Shown: positions 28,048-36,768 of the stretch, piece after piece
Layout: the number at the start of each line of letters is the position of its first letter
Numbering within the stretch: position 1 is the stretch's first letter
Assembly: GCF_000427645.1 (NCBI RefSeq)
Contig: NZ_KE386571.1
Coordinates: 248,001 to 312,000, forward strand
Source of the DNA: Sphingomonas phyllosphaerae FA2
GTDB taxonomy: Bacteria; Pseudomonadota; Alphaproteobacteria; Sphingomonadales; Sphingomonadaceae
DNA length: 64,000 nucleotides
Direction: 5' to 3'
Position numbers and translations under genes: made by a program
Notes under the pieces: model-generated
What the model was told of the DNA's origin: nothing
What the model saw: the letters and a program-made list of their open reading frames with translations, nothing else
The model's database searches: none

Positions 28048-28081
28048 AAGCGGGGCCCCGGATCAAGTCCGGGGCGACGAG
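28048..28081. repeat. Single arm of family C repeat
   Basis: Reads GAAGCGGGGCCCCGGATCAA and continues GTCCGGGGCGACG, identical to the right arm of the complete copies at 28642, 53685 and 58430; no facing left arm is present. Confidence 0.75.
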
Positions 28082-28120
28082 AGGGGGGCACCCGTTTGCG
28101 CATTCCCGCGTTGAGCGGCG

Positions 28121-28612
28121 ATGACACAGGATGACGAACGCTGGATGCGCGAGGCGATCAAGGTCGCGCGCTCCAAGGGCAGCGACCCTTCCACCTCGCC
28201 GCTGGGATCGGTGATCGTGCGGGGCGGGCGGGTGATCGCCGCCGAGCGCAACCAGACCCACGAACTGCCCGACGCCACTGCGCATGCCGAGATGATGGCG
28301 ATCCGCCGCGGCTGCGAGGCGGAGGGCGCGCTGGAGCTGCGCGACGCGACGCTTTATTCGACGCTGCAGCCGTGCGGGATGTGCACGATGGCGTCGATCT
28401 GGTCGAAGGTCGGGCGAGTCGTTTATGGCGCGGGGCGCGACGACGTTCATGCGATGTATTTCGAGGCGAAGCACGTCGACACGCTGTCGTTCATCGCTGA
28501 CGCCTATCGTGACGACATCGTGATCGAGGGCGGGTGCCTGCGCGAAGAATGTGCGGCGCTTTACTATCCGCCCGACGCCGAGTTGCCGGAGGATGAGCAG
28601 GCGAACCTTTAA
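28121..28612 (+). CDS. Nucleoside/nucleobase deaminase (CMP/dCMP deaminase fold)
   Basis: Zinc-dependent hydrolytic deaminase of 163 residues. Zinc and catalytic residues are in TAHAEMMAI (H and proton-shuttling E) and LQPCGMCTMASIW (two cysteines). The spacing and the C-terminal acidic tail resemble guanine/cytosine deaminase-type proteins rather than the tRNA deaminase TadA, which has PCxMCxGA. The substrate cannot be fixed from sequence. The gene is flanked on both sides by palindromic repeats. Confidence 0.82.
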   Translation: MTQDDERWMREAIKVARSKGSDPSTSPLGSVIVRGGRVIAAERNQTHELPDATAHAEMMAIRRGCEAEGALELRDATLYSTLQPCGMCTMASIWSKVGRVVYGAGRDDVHAMYFEAKHVDTLSFIADAYRDDIVIEGGCLREECAALYYPPDAELPEDEQANL

Positions 28613-28641
28613 GGTGGGTCGGCCGATTATTTGTCTTCTTT

Positions 28642-28731
28642 CGTCATCCCGGACTTGATCCGGGATCCCGCTTTCTCTTCTTACCCGGTCGCGAAGAAGA
28701 AGCGGGGCCCCGGATCAAGTCCGGGACGACG
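28642..28731. repeat. Family C palindrome (GTCATCCCGGACTTGATCC type)
   Basis: Complete copy: left arm CGTCATCCCGGACTTGATCC..., right arm ending GGATCAAGTCCGGGACGACG, with a TTCTT-rich loop. Sits between the deaminase stop and the MFS gene; the rest of that gap (28732-28878) holds only the MFS leader with GGAGGAG near 28866. Confidence 0.9.
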
Positions 28732-28878
28732 GGCATTGGCCACGCCTTATCAGCGTCCCCCACTGGACCCCGACCCTCGCCGGCTTCTGAACGCCGGTCA
28801 GCAATATAAATTAGGGTTGAACGGGATATTTCCGATTGTTGCCGGGTTGGGCGCGCGAACGGTGGAGGAGCGCGGATC

Positions 28879-30147
28879 ATGGCGACGGTGGCGGATATGC
28901 TTGGCGGAGCTTCGCTGTCGCGTGACGATGAGCGGAAGCGCGCGACGCGGCCGCTGGAGGCGCTCAACTTCTTCATGGCGGACATGCAGGCGGGGATCGG
29001 CCCGTTTCTGGGCGTGTTTCTCCAGCAGCGCGGCTGGACCGCGGGGCCGATCGGATCGGTGATGACCGCCGGCGGGGTGGCGGGCATGTTGATGACCGTG
29101 CCCGCAGGCGCGTTCATCGACCATACCGAGAAGAAGCGGCTGGTGGTGATCGTCACCGGCATCTGCACCGTCATGGCGTCTTTCCTGATCCTGTTCTCGC
29201 AGGCCGGGTGGGTGGTGACGGTCAGCCAGGTTGCGACTGCAATCGCGGGGGCGGCGATCGGGCCGGCGGTGACGGGCATGACGCTGGGGATCGTCCGCCA
29301 AAAGGGCTTCAACGCGCAGAACGGGCGCAATCAGGCGTGGAACCATGCCGGCAACATGGTCGGCGCGGGGCTGTCGGGATATCTTGGCTGGCGGTTCGGG
29401 ATGCCGGCGATCTTCTATCTTGCCGCCGTCTTTGGCGTGCTGGCGATCAACAGCGTGCTGATGATCCCGGAAAAGGCGATCGACCACCGCGCGGCGCGCG
29501 GGCTGGAAAAAGGCGATGACGACGATGCGGAAGGCGGGCAGGCGGAAGGCTTTCGCGCACTCCTCCGCAACAAGCCGATGCTGGTGCTCGCCGCCGCTTT
29601 GGCGTGTTTCCACCTCGGCAACGGCGCGATGCTGCCGCTCTATGGGCTGGCGGTGGTCGGCGCAGGGAAGGGCAATGCAGCGATCTTCACCGCCGAGACG
29701 GTGGTGGTGGCGCAGGCGGTGATGATCGTCGCCGCATTGGTCGCGACACGGATGTCGGCGGGGCGGGGTTACTGGCTGGTATTGTTGATCTCGTTCGCGG
29801 CGCTGCCGGTGCGCGGCGCGTTGGCGGGGACGTTCATCGAGCATTGGGGGGTGTGGCCGGTGCAGGCGCTCGACGGAATCGGCGCGGGATTGCAGAGCGT
29901 CGCGGTGCCGGGGCTGGTCGCGTGCCTGTTGAACGGCACGGGGCGGGTGAATGTCGGGCAGGGCGCGGTGATGACGGTGCAGGGCGTCGGTGCGTCGCTG
30001 AGCCCGGCGATCGGCGGGTGGCTGGCGCAGGAACTCGGCTACCACATCGCTTTCTATATACTGGGCAGCTTCGCACTGGTGAGCGTGGCGTTGTGGATCG
30101 TGTTCGCGGGCGTGGTGCGCGAGGCGTGCGCGGCGGCGCAGGCGTGA
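28879..30147 (+). CDS. Major facilitator superfamily transporter
   Basis: A 422-residue inner-membrane transporter with about 12 hydrophobic segments. The first contains LNFFMADMQAGIGPFLGVFL. The MFS loop 2-3 region reads PAGAFIDHTEKKRL, and an acidic central loop (KGDDDDAEGGQAEG, about 213-226) separates the halves. The substrate is unknown. GGAGGAG lies eight bases upstream of the ATG. The next gene (ArsB/NhaD type) follows on the same strand after 70 bases, so the two may be cotranscribed. Confidence 0.85.
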   Translation: MATVADMLGGASLSRDDERKRATRPLEALNFFMADMQAGIGPFLGVFLQQRGWTAGPIGSVMTAGGVAGMLMTVPAGAFIDHTEKKRLVVIVTGICTVMASFLILFSQAGWVVTVSQVATAIAGAAIGPAVTGMTLGIVRQKGFNAQNGRNQAWNHAGNMVGAGLSGYLGWRFGMPAIFYLAAVFGVLAINSVLMIPEKAIDHRAARGLEKGDDDDAEGGQAEGFRALLRNKPMLVLAAALACFHLGNGAMLPLYGLAVVGAGKGNAAIFTAETVVVAQAVMIVAALVATRMSAGRGYWLVLLISFAALPVRGALAGTFIEHWGVWPVQALDGIGAGLQSVAVPGLVACLLNGTGRVNVGQGAVMTVQGVGASLSPAIGGWLAQELGYHIAFYILGSFALVSVALWIVFAGVVREACAAAQA

Positions 30148-30217
30148 CGCGGACGCTGGCGAAGCGACGGGCGTTGGGGCAGGGGGGCGGCATGTTCATA
30201 CCGTCCGACCGCGCGCG

Positions 30218-31468
30218 ATGATCCTTGCCACGGGGGCGACCTGGGGGATTTGCGCCGCCGCCACCGCGGGCGTGATCGCGCGGCCGTTCCGCTGGCCGGA
30301 GGCGATCTGGGCGGTGGCGGGTGCAGTGGCGCTGCTGCTGTTCGGGCTGGTGACTCCGGGCGATGCGCTGGGGGCGGTGGCGAAAGGCGGCGACGTCTAT
30401 CTGTTCCTGATCGGCATGATGCTGTTGAGCGAAACCGCGCGCGAGCAGGGGTTGTTCGACTGGGTCGCGGCGACCGCGGTCGGCCATGCCAAAGCCTCGC
30501 CGACGCGGCTGTTCCTGCTGGTCTATGCGACCGGGGTGGTGACGACGACCTTCCTGTCGAACGACGCAACCGCGGTGGTGCTGACCCCGGCGGTCTATGC
30601 CGCGGCGCGCAAGGCGAAGGCCGAGCCGCTGCCGTTGCTGTTCGCGTGTGCGCTGATCGCCAATGCGGCGAGCTTCGTCCTGCCGATCTCGAACCCGGCC
30701 AATCTGGTGCTGTACGGGGGGAAGATGCCGCCGCCGGGGGCGTGGTTCGCGTCGTTCGCCGCGCCGTCGGTGGCGGCGATCGTGGTGACGTTCCTCGCCT
30801 TGCGCTACGTCGAGCGCGCGCGGCTGACCGGGACGTGCGAGGCGGCGGTGGCGCGCGAGCCGCTGAGCGCGGCGGGCAAGGCGGCGCTGGCGGGGATTGC
30901 GGCGACGGCCTTGCTGTTGCTGGTCGTCTCGGCGTTGGATCGGCCGTTGGGGTTGCCGACCTGTATCGCGGGCGTCGCCACGATGCTGGTGGTGGCGGCG
31001 CTGGTGCGGCGTTCGCCGGTCGCGACGATGCGATCGGTGTCGTGGAGCGTGCTGCCGCTGGTCGCGGGGCTGTTCGTGCTGGTCGAGGCGCTCGATCGCA
31101 CCGGGGTGATCGCGTGGGTGGCGAATGGGCTGCGCGGTTTGGCCGCGGACCCGCTGCGTGGGGCGGCGTGGAGCGGGACGATCCTCGCGTTCGGGTCGAA
31201 CCTGATGAACAACCTGCCCGCCGGGTTGATCGCGAGTACCGCGGTGGCGCAGGCGCAGCCGCCGAGGGTGATCGTCGATGCGCTGCTGATCGGGGTCGAT
31301 CTCGGGCCGAACCTGTCGATCACCGGGAGCCTCGCGACGATCCTGTGGTTGCAGGCGATCCGGCGCGAGGGCGAGGATGTCGGGTTCTGGCGGTTCCTGA
31401 AGGTGGGGGCGGCGACGATGATTCCGGCGCTGGTCGCGGCTTTGGGGGCGCGATTGTTGATCGGGTGA
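30218..31468 (+). CDS. ArsB/NhaD-family ion transporter
   Basis: A 416-residue polytopic inner-membrane protein of the ion-transporter superfamily that includes arsenite exporter ArsB. Signature stretches are TTTFLSNDATAVVLTPAVY and FVLPISNPANLVLYG, with the inverted-repeat partner FGSNLMNNLPAGLIAS and DLGPNLSITGSLATILW, which together form the two substrate hairpins. No arsR or arsC gene is nearby, so arsenite export is only one option; other anions or sodium are possible. Confidence 0.85.
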   Translation: MILATGATWGICAAATAGVIARPFRWPEAIWAVAGAVALLLFGLVTPGDALGAVAKGGDVYLFLIGMMLLSETAREQGLFDWVAATAVGHAKASPTRLFLLVYATGVVTTTFLSNDATAVVLTPAVYAAARKAKAEPLPLLFACALIANAASFVLPISNPANLVLYGGKMPPPGAWFASFAAPSVAAIVVTFLALRYVERARLTGTCEAAVAREPLSAAGKAALAGIAATALLLLVVSALDRPLGLPTCIAGVATMLVVAALVRRSPVATMRSVSWSVLPLVAGLFVLVEALDRTGVIAWVANGLRGLAADPLRGAAWSGTILAFGSNLMNNLPAGLIASTAVAQAQPPRVIVDALLIGVDLGPNLSITGSLATILWLQAIRREGEDVGFWRFLKVGAATMIPALVAALGARLLIG

Positions 31469-31477
31469 ACATCTCTT

Positions 31478-31562
31478 CGTCGCCCCGGACTTGATCCGGG
31501 GCCCCGCTTCTTTCTTTGGCTCGCAAGGAAGAAGCGGGATCGCGGATCAGGTCCGGGATGAC
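31478..31562. repeat. Family C palindrome in convergent gap
   Basis: Left arm CGTCGCCCCGGACTTGATCC..., right arm ...CGGATCAGGTCCGGGATGAC, loop about 15 bases. It fills almost the whole gap between two convergent stops. Confidence 0.9.
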
Positions 31563-31568
31563 AGGGAA

Positions 31569-31976
31569 TCAGCGCTGCGCGCTGCGCAGTCTGGCGACGC
31601 CGATGCTGTCCATCATCAGCTCGTATTGCGCGGGCGAGAAGCCGGCGCGGAGGAAGCGCTTCAGCTCCTCGGTCGGGATCGTATAGCCATAGTGCCAGCC
31701 AAGCACCGCGATGCGGCGAAGCGCCTCGAGCCGGTCGTCGGCGAGCATGTGGTTGTGTGGCGGCTTGAAGAGCACCGACATCGCCTTGGCGATCCGGCCG
31801 GGCTTGTCGAGCGACCACAGCCGGTCCTTGCGCGCGAGCGCCACGACCGACCATTCGAGCGCGCTGAGCCGCGCCGGGGCGTCGGTCGGCAGCGGATCGG
31901 CGCACGGCGTGATCGCGGCGGGGAGGGGGGCGGTGGTGACGACCGAGCGATCGTCGTCGAGCATCAGATAGGCCAT
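31569..31976 (-). CDS. Conserved hypothetical protein, putative TetR target
   Basis: A 135-residue soluble protein of unknown function. The frame is open upstream, but GGGAG seven bases before the ATG at 31976 (MAYLMLDDDRSVVT) fixes the start. The second half has ALEWSVVALARKDRLWSL and PHNHMLADDRLEALRR, predicted helical; there is no signal peptide or known motif. The 264-base region upstream contains two inverted repeats (32168-32181, 32216-32227) matching one overlapping the start of the TetR gene, so it may be controlled by that regulator. Confidence 0.6.
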   Translation of the reverse strand: MAYLMLDDDRSVVTTAPLPAAITPCADPLPTDAPARLSALEWSVVALARKDRLWSLDKPGRIAKAMSVLFKPPHNHMLADDRLEALRRIAVLGWHYGYTIPTEELKRFLRAGFSPAQYELMMDSIGVARLRSAQR

Positions 31977-32167
31977 GGGCGAACTCCCTTGGAAACGGGC
32001 GGGCGCAGCCGTTCCCGACGTCGCGGACGACGGGTGGAAGCGCTGGCAGGTGAAAGGCAAAGAGCGGGCGGAGCGCGCCCCTCTCAAGACGAGCCGGTAC
32101 GAACGAAGCAACGAGGATCCATGAGCGGCTCCTGCGATGAGGAGGAACCGCGCTGGCTCCTCATTCC

Positions 32168-32181
32168 ATACCGTGTGGTAT
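32168..32181. promoter_or_regulatory. Putative TetR operator 1
   Basis: ATACC-gtgt-GGTAT, perfect inverted repeat, in the leader region of the hypothetical gene at 31976; matches TACCG-N2-3-GGTA of the other two sites. Confidence 0.45.
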
Positions 32182-32215
32182 ATAAACCGTCCGAACGCCC
32201 GTCAACGGCTTTGTG

Positions 32216-32227
32216 TACCGATCGGTA
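32216..32227. promoter_or_regulatory. Putative TetR operator 2 (perfect 12-base palindrome)
   Basis: TACCGATCGGTA, self-complementary, between the TetR stop and the hypothetical gene it precedes. The same core is found at the TetR start (10 of 12 positions). Confidence 0.55.
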
Positions 32228-32240
32228 ATTTATTTCTGGA

Positions 32241-32864
32241 TCAAGATGTCGGCCACATCGAGAGCGCGATCGACACGACGCCGTCGAGGTCGTCGCGCGT
32301 CGCGCCGGAGGTGGCGAGCACCGCCATGCCCTGCAGGATCGCGTACAGGTAATAAGCGAGCGCCTGCGGATCGAGATTTGACGGCAGATCGCCGTCCTGC
32401 CGCGCCTGTTCGAAGCGCGCCACGAGCGCGGCGTTCGAGGATTGGCGGCGCTGCATGATGTGTGCCTTGATCGAATCGCCTTCGGCACCGCAGGCGCTGG
32501 CGCTGACGACGCCCATGCAGCCCTTGGGATCGCAGGTGCTGGTCTGCGCCGCGACCGCGCCGCGCATGAAATGCTCCGCGACCGCGCGCGCGGTTGGCTG
32601 TTTCAATGCCTCACGGGTATAGGCCAGCTTCTCCGCCTCATAGCGGTCGAGCGCCTGGTGGAAGAGCTGTTCCTTGTTGCCGAACGCGGCGTAGAGGCTG
32701 GGCTTGGTGATGCCCATCGCGGCGGTCAGATCCGCCATCGACGCGCCGTCATAGCCCTTGGCCCAGAACACGCCGAGCGCGGCGGACAGCGCCGCATCGG
32801 GGCAGAATTCGCGCGGACGCCCACGGGTGGGAGCAGGGGCGTCGGCGGTGGTGATCGATTCCAT
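32241..32864 (-). CDS. TetR-family transcriptional regulator
   Basis: A 207-residue regulator. The N-terminal HTH reads MADLTAAMGITKPSLYAAFGNKEQLF-like (kept here as family pattern), preceded by RGRPREFCPD. The C-terminal domain holds cysteines in TSTCDPKGCMGVVSASAC, a pattern common in the TetR subfamily of efflux and oxidative-stress regulators. The frame is open far upstream, but the ATG at 32864 begins the standard N terminus and is overlapped by an operator-like palindrome, which suggests autorepression. A second and third copy of the motif lie upstream of the next gene. Confidence 0.9.
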   Translation of the reverse strand: MESITTADAPAPTRGRPREFCPDAALSAALGVFWAKGYDGASMADLTAAMGITKPSLYAAFGNKEQLFHQALDRYEAEKLAYTREALKQPTARAVAEHFMRGAVAAQTSTCDPKGCMGVVSASACGAEGDSIKAHIMQRRQSSNAALVARFEQARQDGDLPSNLDPQALAYYLYAILQGMAVLATSGATRDDLDGVVSIALSMWPTS

Positions 32865-32875
32865 AACGACCGGTA
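32864..32875. promoter_or_regulatory. Putative TetR operator 3, overlapping the TetR start codon
   Basis: Plus strand TAACGACCGGTA (minus TACCGGTCGTTA), 10 of 12 identical to the palindrome at 32216. Its first base is the A of the TetR ATG on the minus strand. Confidence 0.45.
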
Positions 32876-32916
32876 TATAATGACGCCGCCCCGATCCGTC
32901 GAGGGGGGCGGCCGCG

Positions 32917-33657
32917 TCAGGCGGCGGTGCCGGTCTCCATCGAGGACAGCCAGAGCGGGAAGCGCGCGACCACCGGTACGCCGAGCGGTGACATTCGGCC
33001 GTGCACCAGCCCGAGCAGCGCGAGCGGCAGATCAAGGACGACCGGCACCGAACCGTCGAAGGCGTCGCGCACCAGGCAGAGATGGTAGCGGCGGTCGCTG
33101 GGCTGGGCAGCGCGGTCGCCGGTGATCGCGGCGTCGAGGTCATCCTCGACGATCGTCCAGCGGAACAGCGGATCGGCGGCGACGATCGCCGCGGCGTTGA
33201 GCCGGCCGAGATCGGACACGAAGCTGAACACGAGGTCCGCGCCGGCGCGGTCGCTGGCGAACCAGCGCGCGAGCGGCGGATTCACCTCGGCATCGCCGCG
33301 CACCATGTCGAGCGGACGTTGCGGCACCCAACGCGCCAGCCAGTCGTCGATCCGCTTGCCCTCGGCGCGCGCGGCGTCGCCGCTGACGAACAGCGCGGTC
33401 GCGTCGAACCCCTCGCGCGCGAGCCAGGCGGCGAGGATCGCGATACGCTTGGCATCGTGGGCGAGGAAATCGGCGAGGTTCTCGGCGCGCTGCGCCGCGG
33501 TGAGCGTGCGGGGATCGCCGCAGTGGCGTGGAGGGTCGGGCGGATAGTCGCCGAGCCGCGCGGAGAGGATCCCATAGGGATCGCCGCCGTCAGCCGGTCC
33601 GTCCTCATGCGGTTCCGGCGTCTTGCGGCCGGTGAGCCAATCGGAAATCCTCGACAT
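32917..33657 (-). CDS. Unknown protein downstream of nuclease/glycine-zipper gene (possible immunity protein)
   Basis: A 246-residue soluble protein without signal peptide or membrane segment; I do not recognise a family. It is rich in acidic residues and tryptophan-containing helices (IAILAAWLAREGF, RIDDWLARWVPQRP). The last third looks like a beta-rich stretch (VPVVLDLPLALLGLVHGRMSPLG). It lies 39 bases downstream of the putative effector gene on the same strand, the position of a cognate immunity gene in toxin-immunity pairs. That role is inference. The ATG at 33657 was preferred to the GTG two codons earlier. Confidence 0.55.
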   Translation of the reverse strand: MSRISDWLTGRKTPEPHEDGPADGGDPYGILSARLGDYPPDPPRHCGDPRTLTAAQRAENLADFLAHDAKRIAILAAWLAREGFDATALFVSGDAARAEGKRIDDWLARWVPQRPLDMVRGDAEVNPPLARWFASDRAGADLVFSFVSDLGRLNAAAIVAADPLFRWTIVEDDLDAAITGDRAAQPSDRRYHLCLVRDAFDGSVPVVLDLPLALLGLVHGRMSPLGVPVVARFPLWLSSMETGTAA

Positions 33658-33696
33658 GGCCACGATCTACCAGTCGTCGCCCGGCGCTGCCAGCGT

Positions 33697-35076
33697 TCAG
33701 AACCAGCTGCGCACGGTATCGAAGACGCCGCGGCCGGCCGAGTCGCCCGCGAGCCCGCCGGCCACGCCGCCGATGATCCCGCCCACGACCGTGCCGACGC
33801 CGGGGAAGATCGCGGTGCCGATCGCCGCCCCCGCGGCCGCGCCGCCCCAGCCGCCGGCCGCGCCGCCCGCGAGCCCGGACAGGCTGCGCCCGGTGTTCTC
33901 ACCGACCCGGTCGCCATCGGCATGGAAGGCGGAACCGACCTCGACCACGTCCATCGCGATCGCGACCGGGCGTGCGACCTTGCCGACCGTGCCGAGCACC
34001 TGCCCGGCGCGCACGGCACCGGCGCCCTCACGCATCGCGGCCTCGCCGGTGCGCGCGAGGGTGGCGCCTTCGGCCTCCAGCGCGGTGCCGGTGGTGCGCG
34101 CGGTCTGGTTGGCGGCGAGACGGTTGATGTCCATCGTCGCCTCGCGACCGGCCTTGCCCGTGTCCGACGTGTAGCCGACCTTCGACTCGGTTTCGATGCG
34201 GACATTGAGGCGTGGATCGACGTTCGGGCGCTCGGCGACGACGTCGACGACGCGGGCACCATTCTGGACCCGGTTGGCGGCATCGGGCGCGGTGGTGACG
34301 TCGAAGCCGGCGGCGCGATACCGGTCGCCGATCGCCTGTTCGGCGATCGAGCCGTTGATGTTGTTGGCGACGCCCTTGTCGATACCCTGACCCTTCGCGA
34401 CGCTGCCGGTAGGGGGCGGGTTGGTCCAGGTCGCGACCTCGATCCCGCCGGCGCGCAACCGATCGGCCAGCGGGCCGCTGAGCCCGCCGCTCTGCGTCCA
34501 GGCGCTGGTCGTCCCCTCCCAGCGGACCGACAGGATCGGATTGTCGGTGAGCAACTGCGTGCCGCGCGCGGCCACGGTGGTGCCGCGATCCGTGAGCGCC
34601 GTGCCGTGCGCGCCGAGCGCCTGTCCGCGCGCGACCTGGTCCGCGCCGGCCGCGATCACGCGATTGGCGGCCGGGACCGTCGCGCCGGTGACGGTGGTGC
34701 CGAGCGGCGTGTCGTTGTTGTTCGCAGGCTGCGACGCGCGCGCGGCGGCCTGAACGTCGGCCGAGAGGCGACCGACATCGCCGATGCCACCGCGCTGCGC
34801 GACTTCGGTCTCGATCGCGGCATAAGCGGCGCTGGCTGCGGCCGGATCGGTGCGGGCGGCGGCCACCACCTGTTCGGCGAGCGTCCGCGTGTCGATCCGG
34901 CCGGTGGCGGGATCGGTGGCGGTCCGGACCATCGTCGTCGCGACCTGCGCCGGGTTCGCGGGGGCGAGCTGCGTCGCGCGGGCGGTTGCGACGCCCTGCG
35001 GCGTCGCGCTGGGGGGCGGCGGCGGTGGCGCGGACGGGCTGGGAGACCGATTGGTCGAACTGGCGGCGTCGAGCAT
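33697..35076 (-). CDS. Putative effector: Pro-rich N terminus, PD-(D/E)XK-like domain, C-terminal glycine zipper
   Basis: A 459-residue protein. Residues 10-25 are Ser/Pro-rich with seven consecutive prolines; about 26-235 are Ala/Gln-rich helical. Residues 236-330 look like a nuclease fold: E246 in SIAEQAIGDRYRAAGF, D278 in RVVDVVAE and E297-x-K299 in IETESKVG are spaced as the PD-(D/E)XK core. Residues 401-450 are a glycine zipper (AAGGWGGAAAGAAIG; VVGGIIGGVAGGLAG) able to insert in membranes. The combination recalls secreted antibacterial DNases, but no secretion-system gene is nearby. The start at 35076 has GGAAGG upstream; the longer open frame beyond it is antisense to sdaA. Confidence 0.65.
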   Translation of the reverse strand: MLDAASSTNRSPSPSAPPPPPPSATPQGVATARATQLAPANPAQVATTMVRTATDPATGRIDTRTLAEQVVAAARTDPAAASAAYAAIETEVAQRGGIGDVGRLSADVQAAARASQPANNNDTPLGTTVTGATVPAANRVIAAGADQVARGQALGAHGTALTDRGTTVAARGTQLLTDNPILSVRWEGTTSAWTQSGGLSGPLADRLRAGGIEVATWTNPPPTGSVAKGQGIDKGVANNINGSIAEQAIGDRYRAAGFDVTTAPDAANRVQNGARVVDVVAERPNVDPRLNVRIETESKVGYTSDTGKAGREATMDINRLAANQTARTTGTALEAEGATLARTGEAAMREGAGAVRAGQVLGTVGKVARPVAIAMDVVEVGSAFHADGDRVGENTGRSLSGLAGGAAGGWGGAAAGAAIGTAIFPGVGTVVGGIIGGVAGGLAGDSAGRGVFDTVRSWF

Positions 35077-35241
35077 GGCGATGTCCTTCCGCGTTCTTCC
35101 TGACATGGCGACCACCGCGCGCACCATAATCGTTTCGACTAAGCGCGCGCCGCCGCAGCGGGTCGCGTCGATGATCGTGCCGGGTGGCCAAGCGGCGTTG
35201 CAGCGGACACAAGGGCGGTCGAACCAGAGGCCGAGGACCTG

Positions 35242-36654
35242 ATGTACGCCGCGCTTACCCCCGCTCCGCTCGACCGCTCGGCCTTGCGCCCGATCAGCGT
35301 CGCCGAGCTGTTCACGATCGGCATCGGCCCGTCGAGTTCGCACACCGTCGGTCCGATGCGCGCCGCCTTCGACTTTGCGCAGCGCGCGATCGGGCTGGCG
35401 CAGGATGTGGTGGGCGTGCGGTGCGACCTGTACGGCTCGCTGGCGTTGACCGGCCGGGGGCACGCGACCGACACCGCCGCGATCCTCGGGCTGGCGGGGT
35501 GGGAGCCGGAGCGCGTCGACCCGGATGCCGCGCCGGCGTTGCTGGACACGATCCGCGAAACCTCGCGGCTGCGGTTGGCGGACAAGCGCCCGATCCCGTT
35601 CGCCGAGGCGGCGGACATCGTCTTCCATCCGCGCGACTTCCTGCCCGAACATCCCAACGGCATCAGCTTTACCGCGCGGCTGGCGGACGGGACCGGTTAT
35701 GCCGAAACCTATTTCTCGATCGGCGGCGGGGCGATCCTGCGCAAGGGCGCGCCGGTGGCGACCGAGAATGTCGCGGTACGCTATCCATTTTCGTCGAGCG
35801 CCGAATTGCTGGCGCTGGGCGATGCGACCGGGCTGTCGATCGCCGAGCTGGTGCGCAGCAACGAGGAGGCGTGGCGCAGCGGCGCGGAGGCGGACGCGTT
35901 TCTCGACGCGGTGCACGCGGCGATGGATGCGTGCATCGATCGCGGGATCGCGCAGGACGGGCTGTTGCCCGGCGGGCTGAAGGTGCGGCGGCGCGCGCGG
36001 GCACTGGAGCAGGCGCTGACCGGCAACACGCCGGGGCGCAATCCGGCGGAAGTGTTCGAATGGGTGAGCCTGTGGGCGCTGGCGGTGAACGAGGAGAATG
36101 CCGCGGGCGGGCGCGTCGTCACCGCGCCGACCAACGGCGCGGCAGGCGTGCTGCCGGCGGTGCTGCGCTTTTACGAGACGTTGGTCGCGCAGACCAAGCC
36201 CGCGCCGGTGCGGCAGGCGGGGGTGCGGTGCTTCCTGTACACCGCGGCGGCGATCGGGATGCTCTACAAGAAGCGCGCGTCTATTTCCGCCGCGGAGATG
36301 GGGTGCCAGGGCGAGGTGGGCGTGGCCTGTTCGATGGCGGCGGGGGCGCTGGCGGCGGTGCTGGGGGGCAGCAATCGCCAGATCGAGAATGCCGCCGAGA
36401 TCGGGATGGAGCATAACCTTGGCCTCACCTGCGATCCGATCGGCGGGCTGGTGCAGATCCCGTGCATCGAGCGCAACACGATGGGCGCGGTGAAGGCGAT
36501 CAACGCCGCCTATCTGGCGCTGCGCGGCGACGGCAGCCATGTCGTGAGCCTGGACGCGGTGATCGAGACGATGCGCCAGACGGGCGAGGATATGCGGACG
36601 CAATATAAGGAAACGAGCCTCGGCGGGCTGGCGGTGAACGTGGTGGAATGTTGA
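35242..36654 (+). CDS. sdaA: L-serine ammonia-lyase (iron-sulfur L-serine dehydratase)
   Basis: Deaminates L-serine to pyruvate with an oxygen-labile [4Fe-4S] cluster. It is a single-chain enzyme of 470 residues: the beta domain (about 18-165; [21 protein letters not shown]) precedes the alpha domain. The cluster cysteines lie in [17 protein letters not shown] and [22 protein letters not shown] lies six bases before the ATG. It is divergent from the putative effector gene. Serine is also the substrate of spt, but no regulatory link is visible. Confidence 0.95.
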   Translation: MYAALTPAPLDRSALRPISVAELFTIGIGPSSSHTVGPMRAAFDFAQRAIGLAQDVVGVRCDLYGSLALTGRGHATDTAAILGLAGWEPERVDPDAAPALLDTIRETSRLRLADKRPIPFAEAADIVFHPRDFLPEHPNGISFTARLADGTGYAETYFSIGGGAILRKGAPVATENVAVRYPFSSSAELLALGDATGLSIAELVRSNEEAWRSGAEADAFLDAVHAAMDACIDRGIAQDGLLPGGLKVRRRARALEQALTGNTPGRNPAEVFEWVSLWALAVNEENAAGGRVVTAPTNGAAGVLPAVLRFYETLVAQTKPAPVRQAGVRCFLYTAAAIGMLYKKRASISAAEMGCQGEVGVACSMAAGALAAVLGGSNRQIENAAEIGMEHNLGLTCDPIGGLVQIPCIERNTMGAVKAINAAYLALRGDGSHVVSLDAVIETMRQTGEDMRTQYKETSLGGLAVNVVEC

Positions 36655-36768
36655 TGCACCTGCAACGGGCATCGACCGGCAATGGGGCACTCACGCGAGC
36701 GAAGACGGTTGTAGTTCGGATGCCTTCGGGCGTAATCCACATCTAGATCGTTTCGGATCGGAGTATGC

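Noticed and set aside
30250..31494. Second long plus-strand frame overlapping the ArsB/NhaD gene
   Set aside because: Gly/Arg/Ala-rich shadow; the transporter frame has clear family motifs.
33697..36690. Frame that would fuse the putative effector to a long N-terminal extension
   Set aside because: The extension is antisense to sdaA and has no homology; the ATG at 35076 has a ribosome-binding site.
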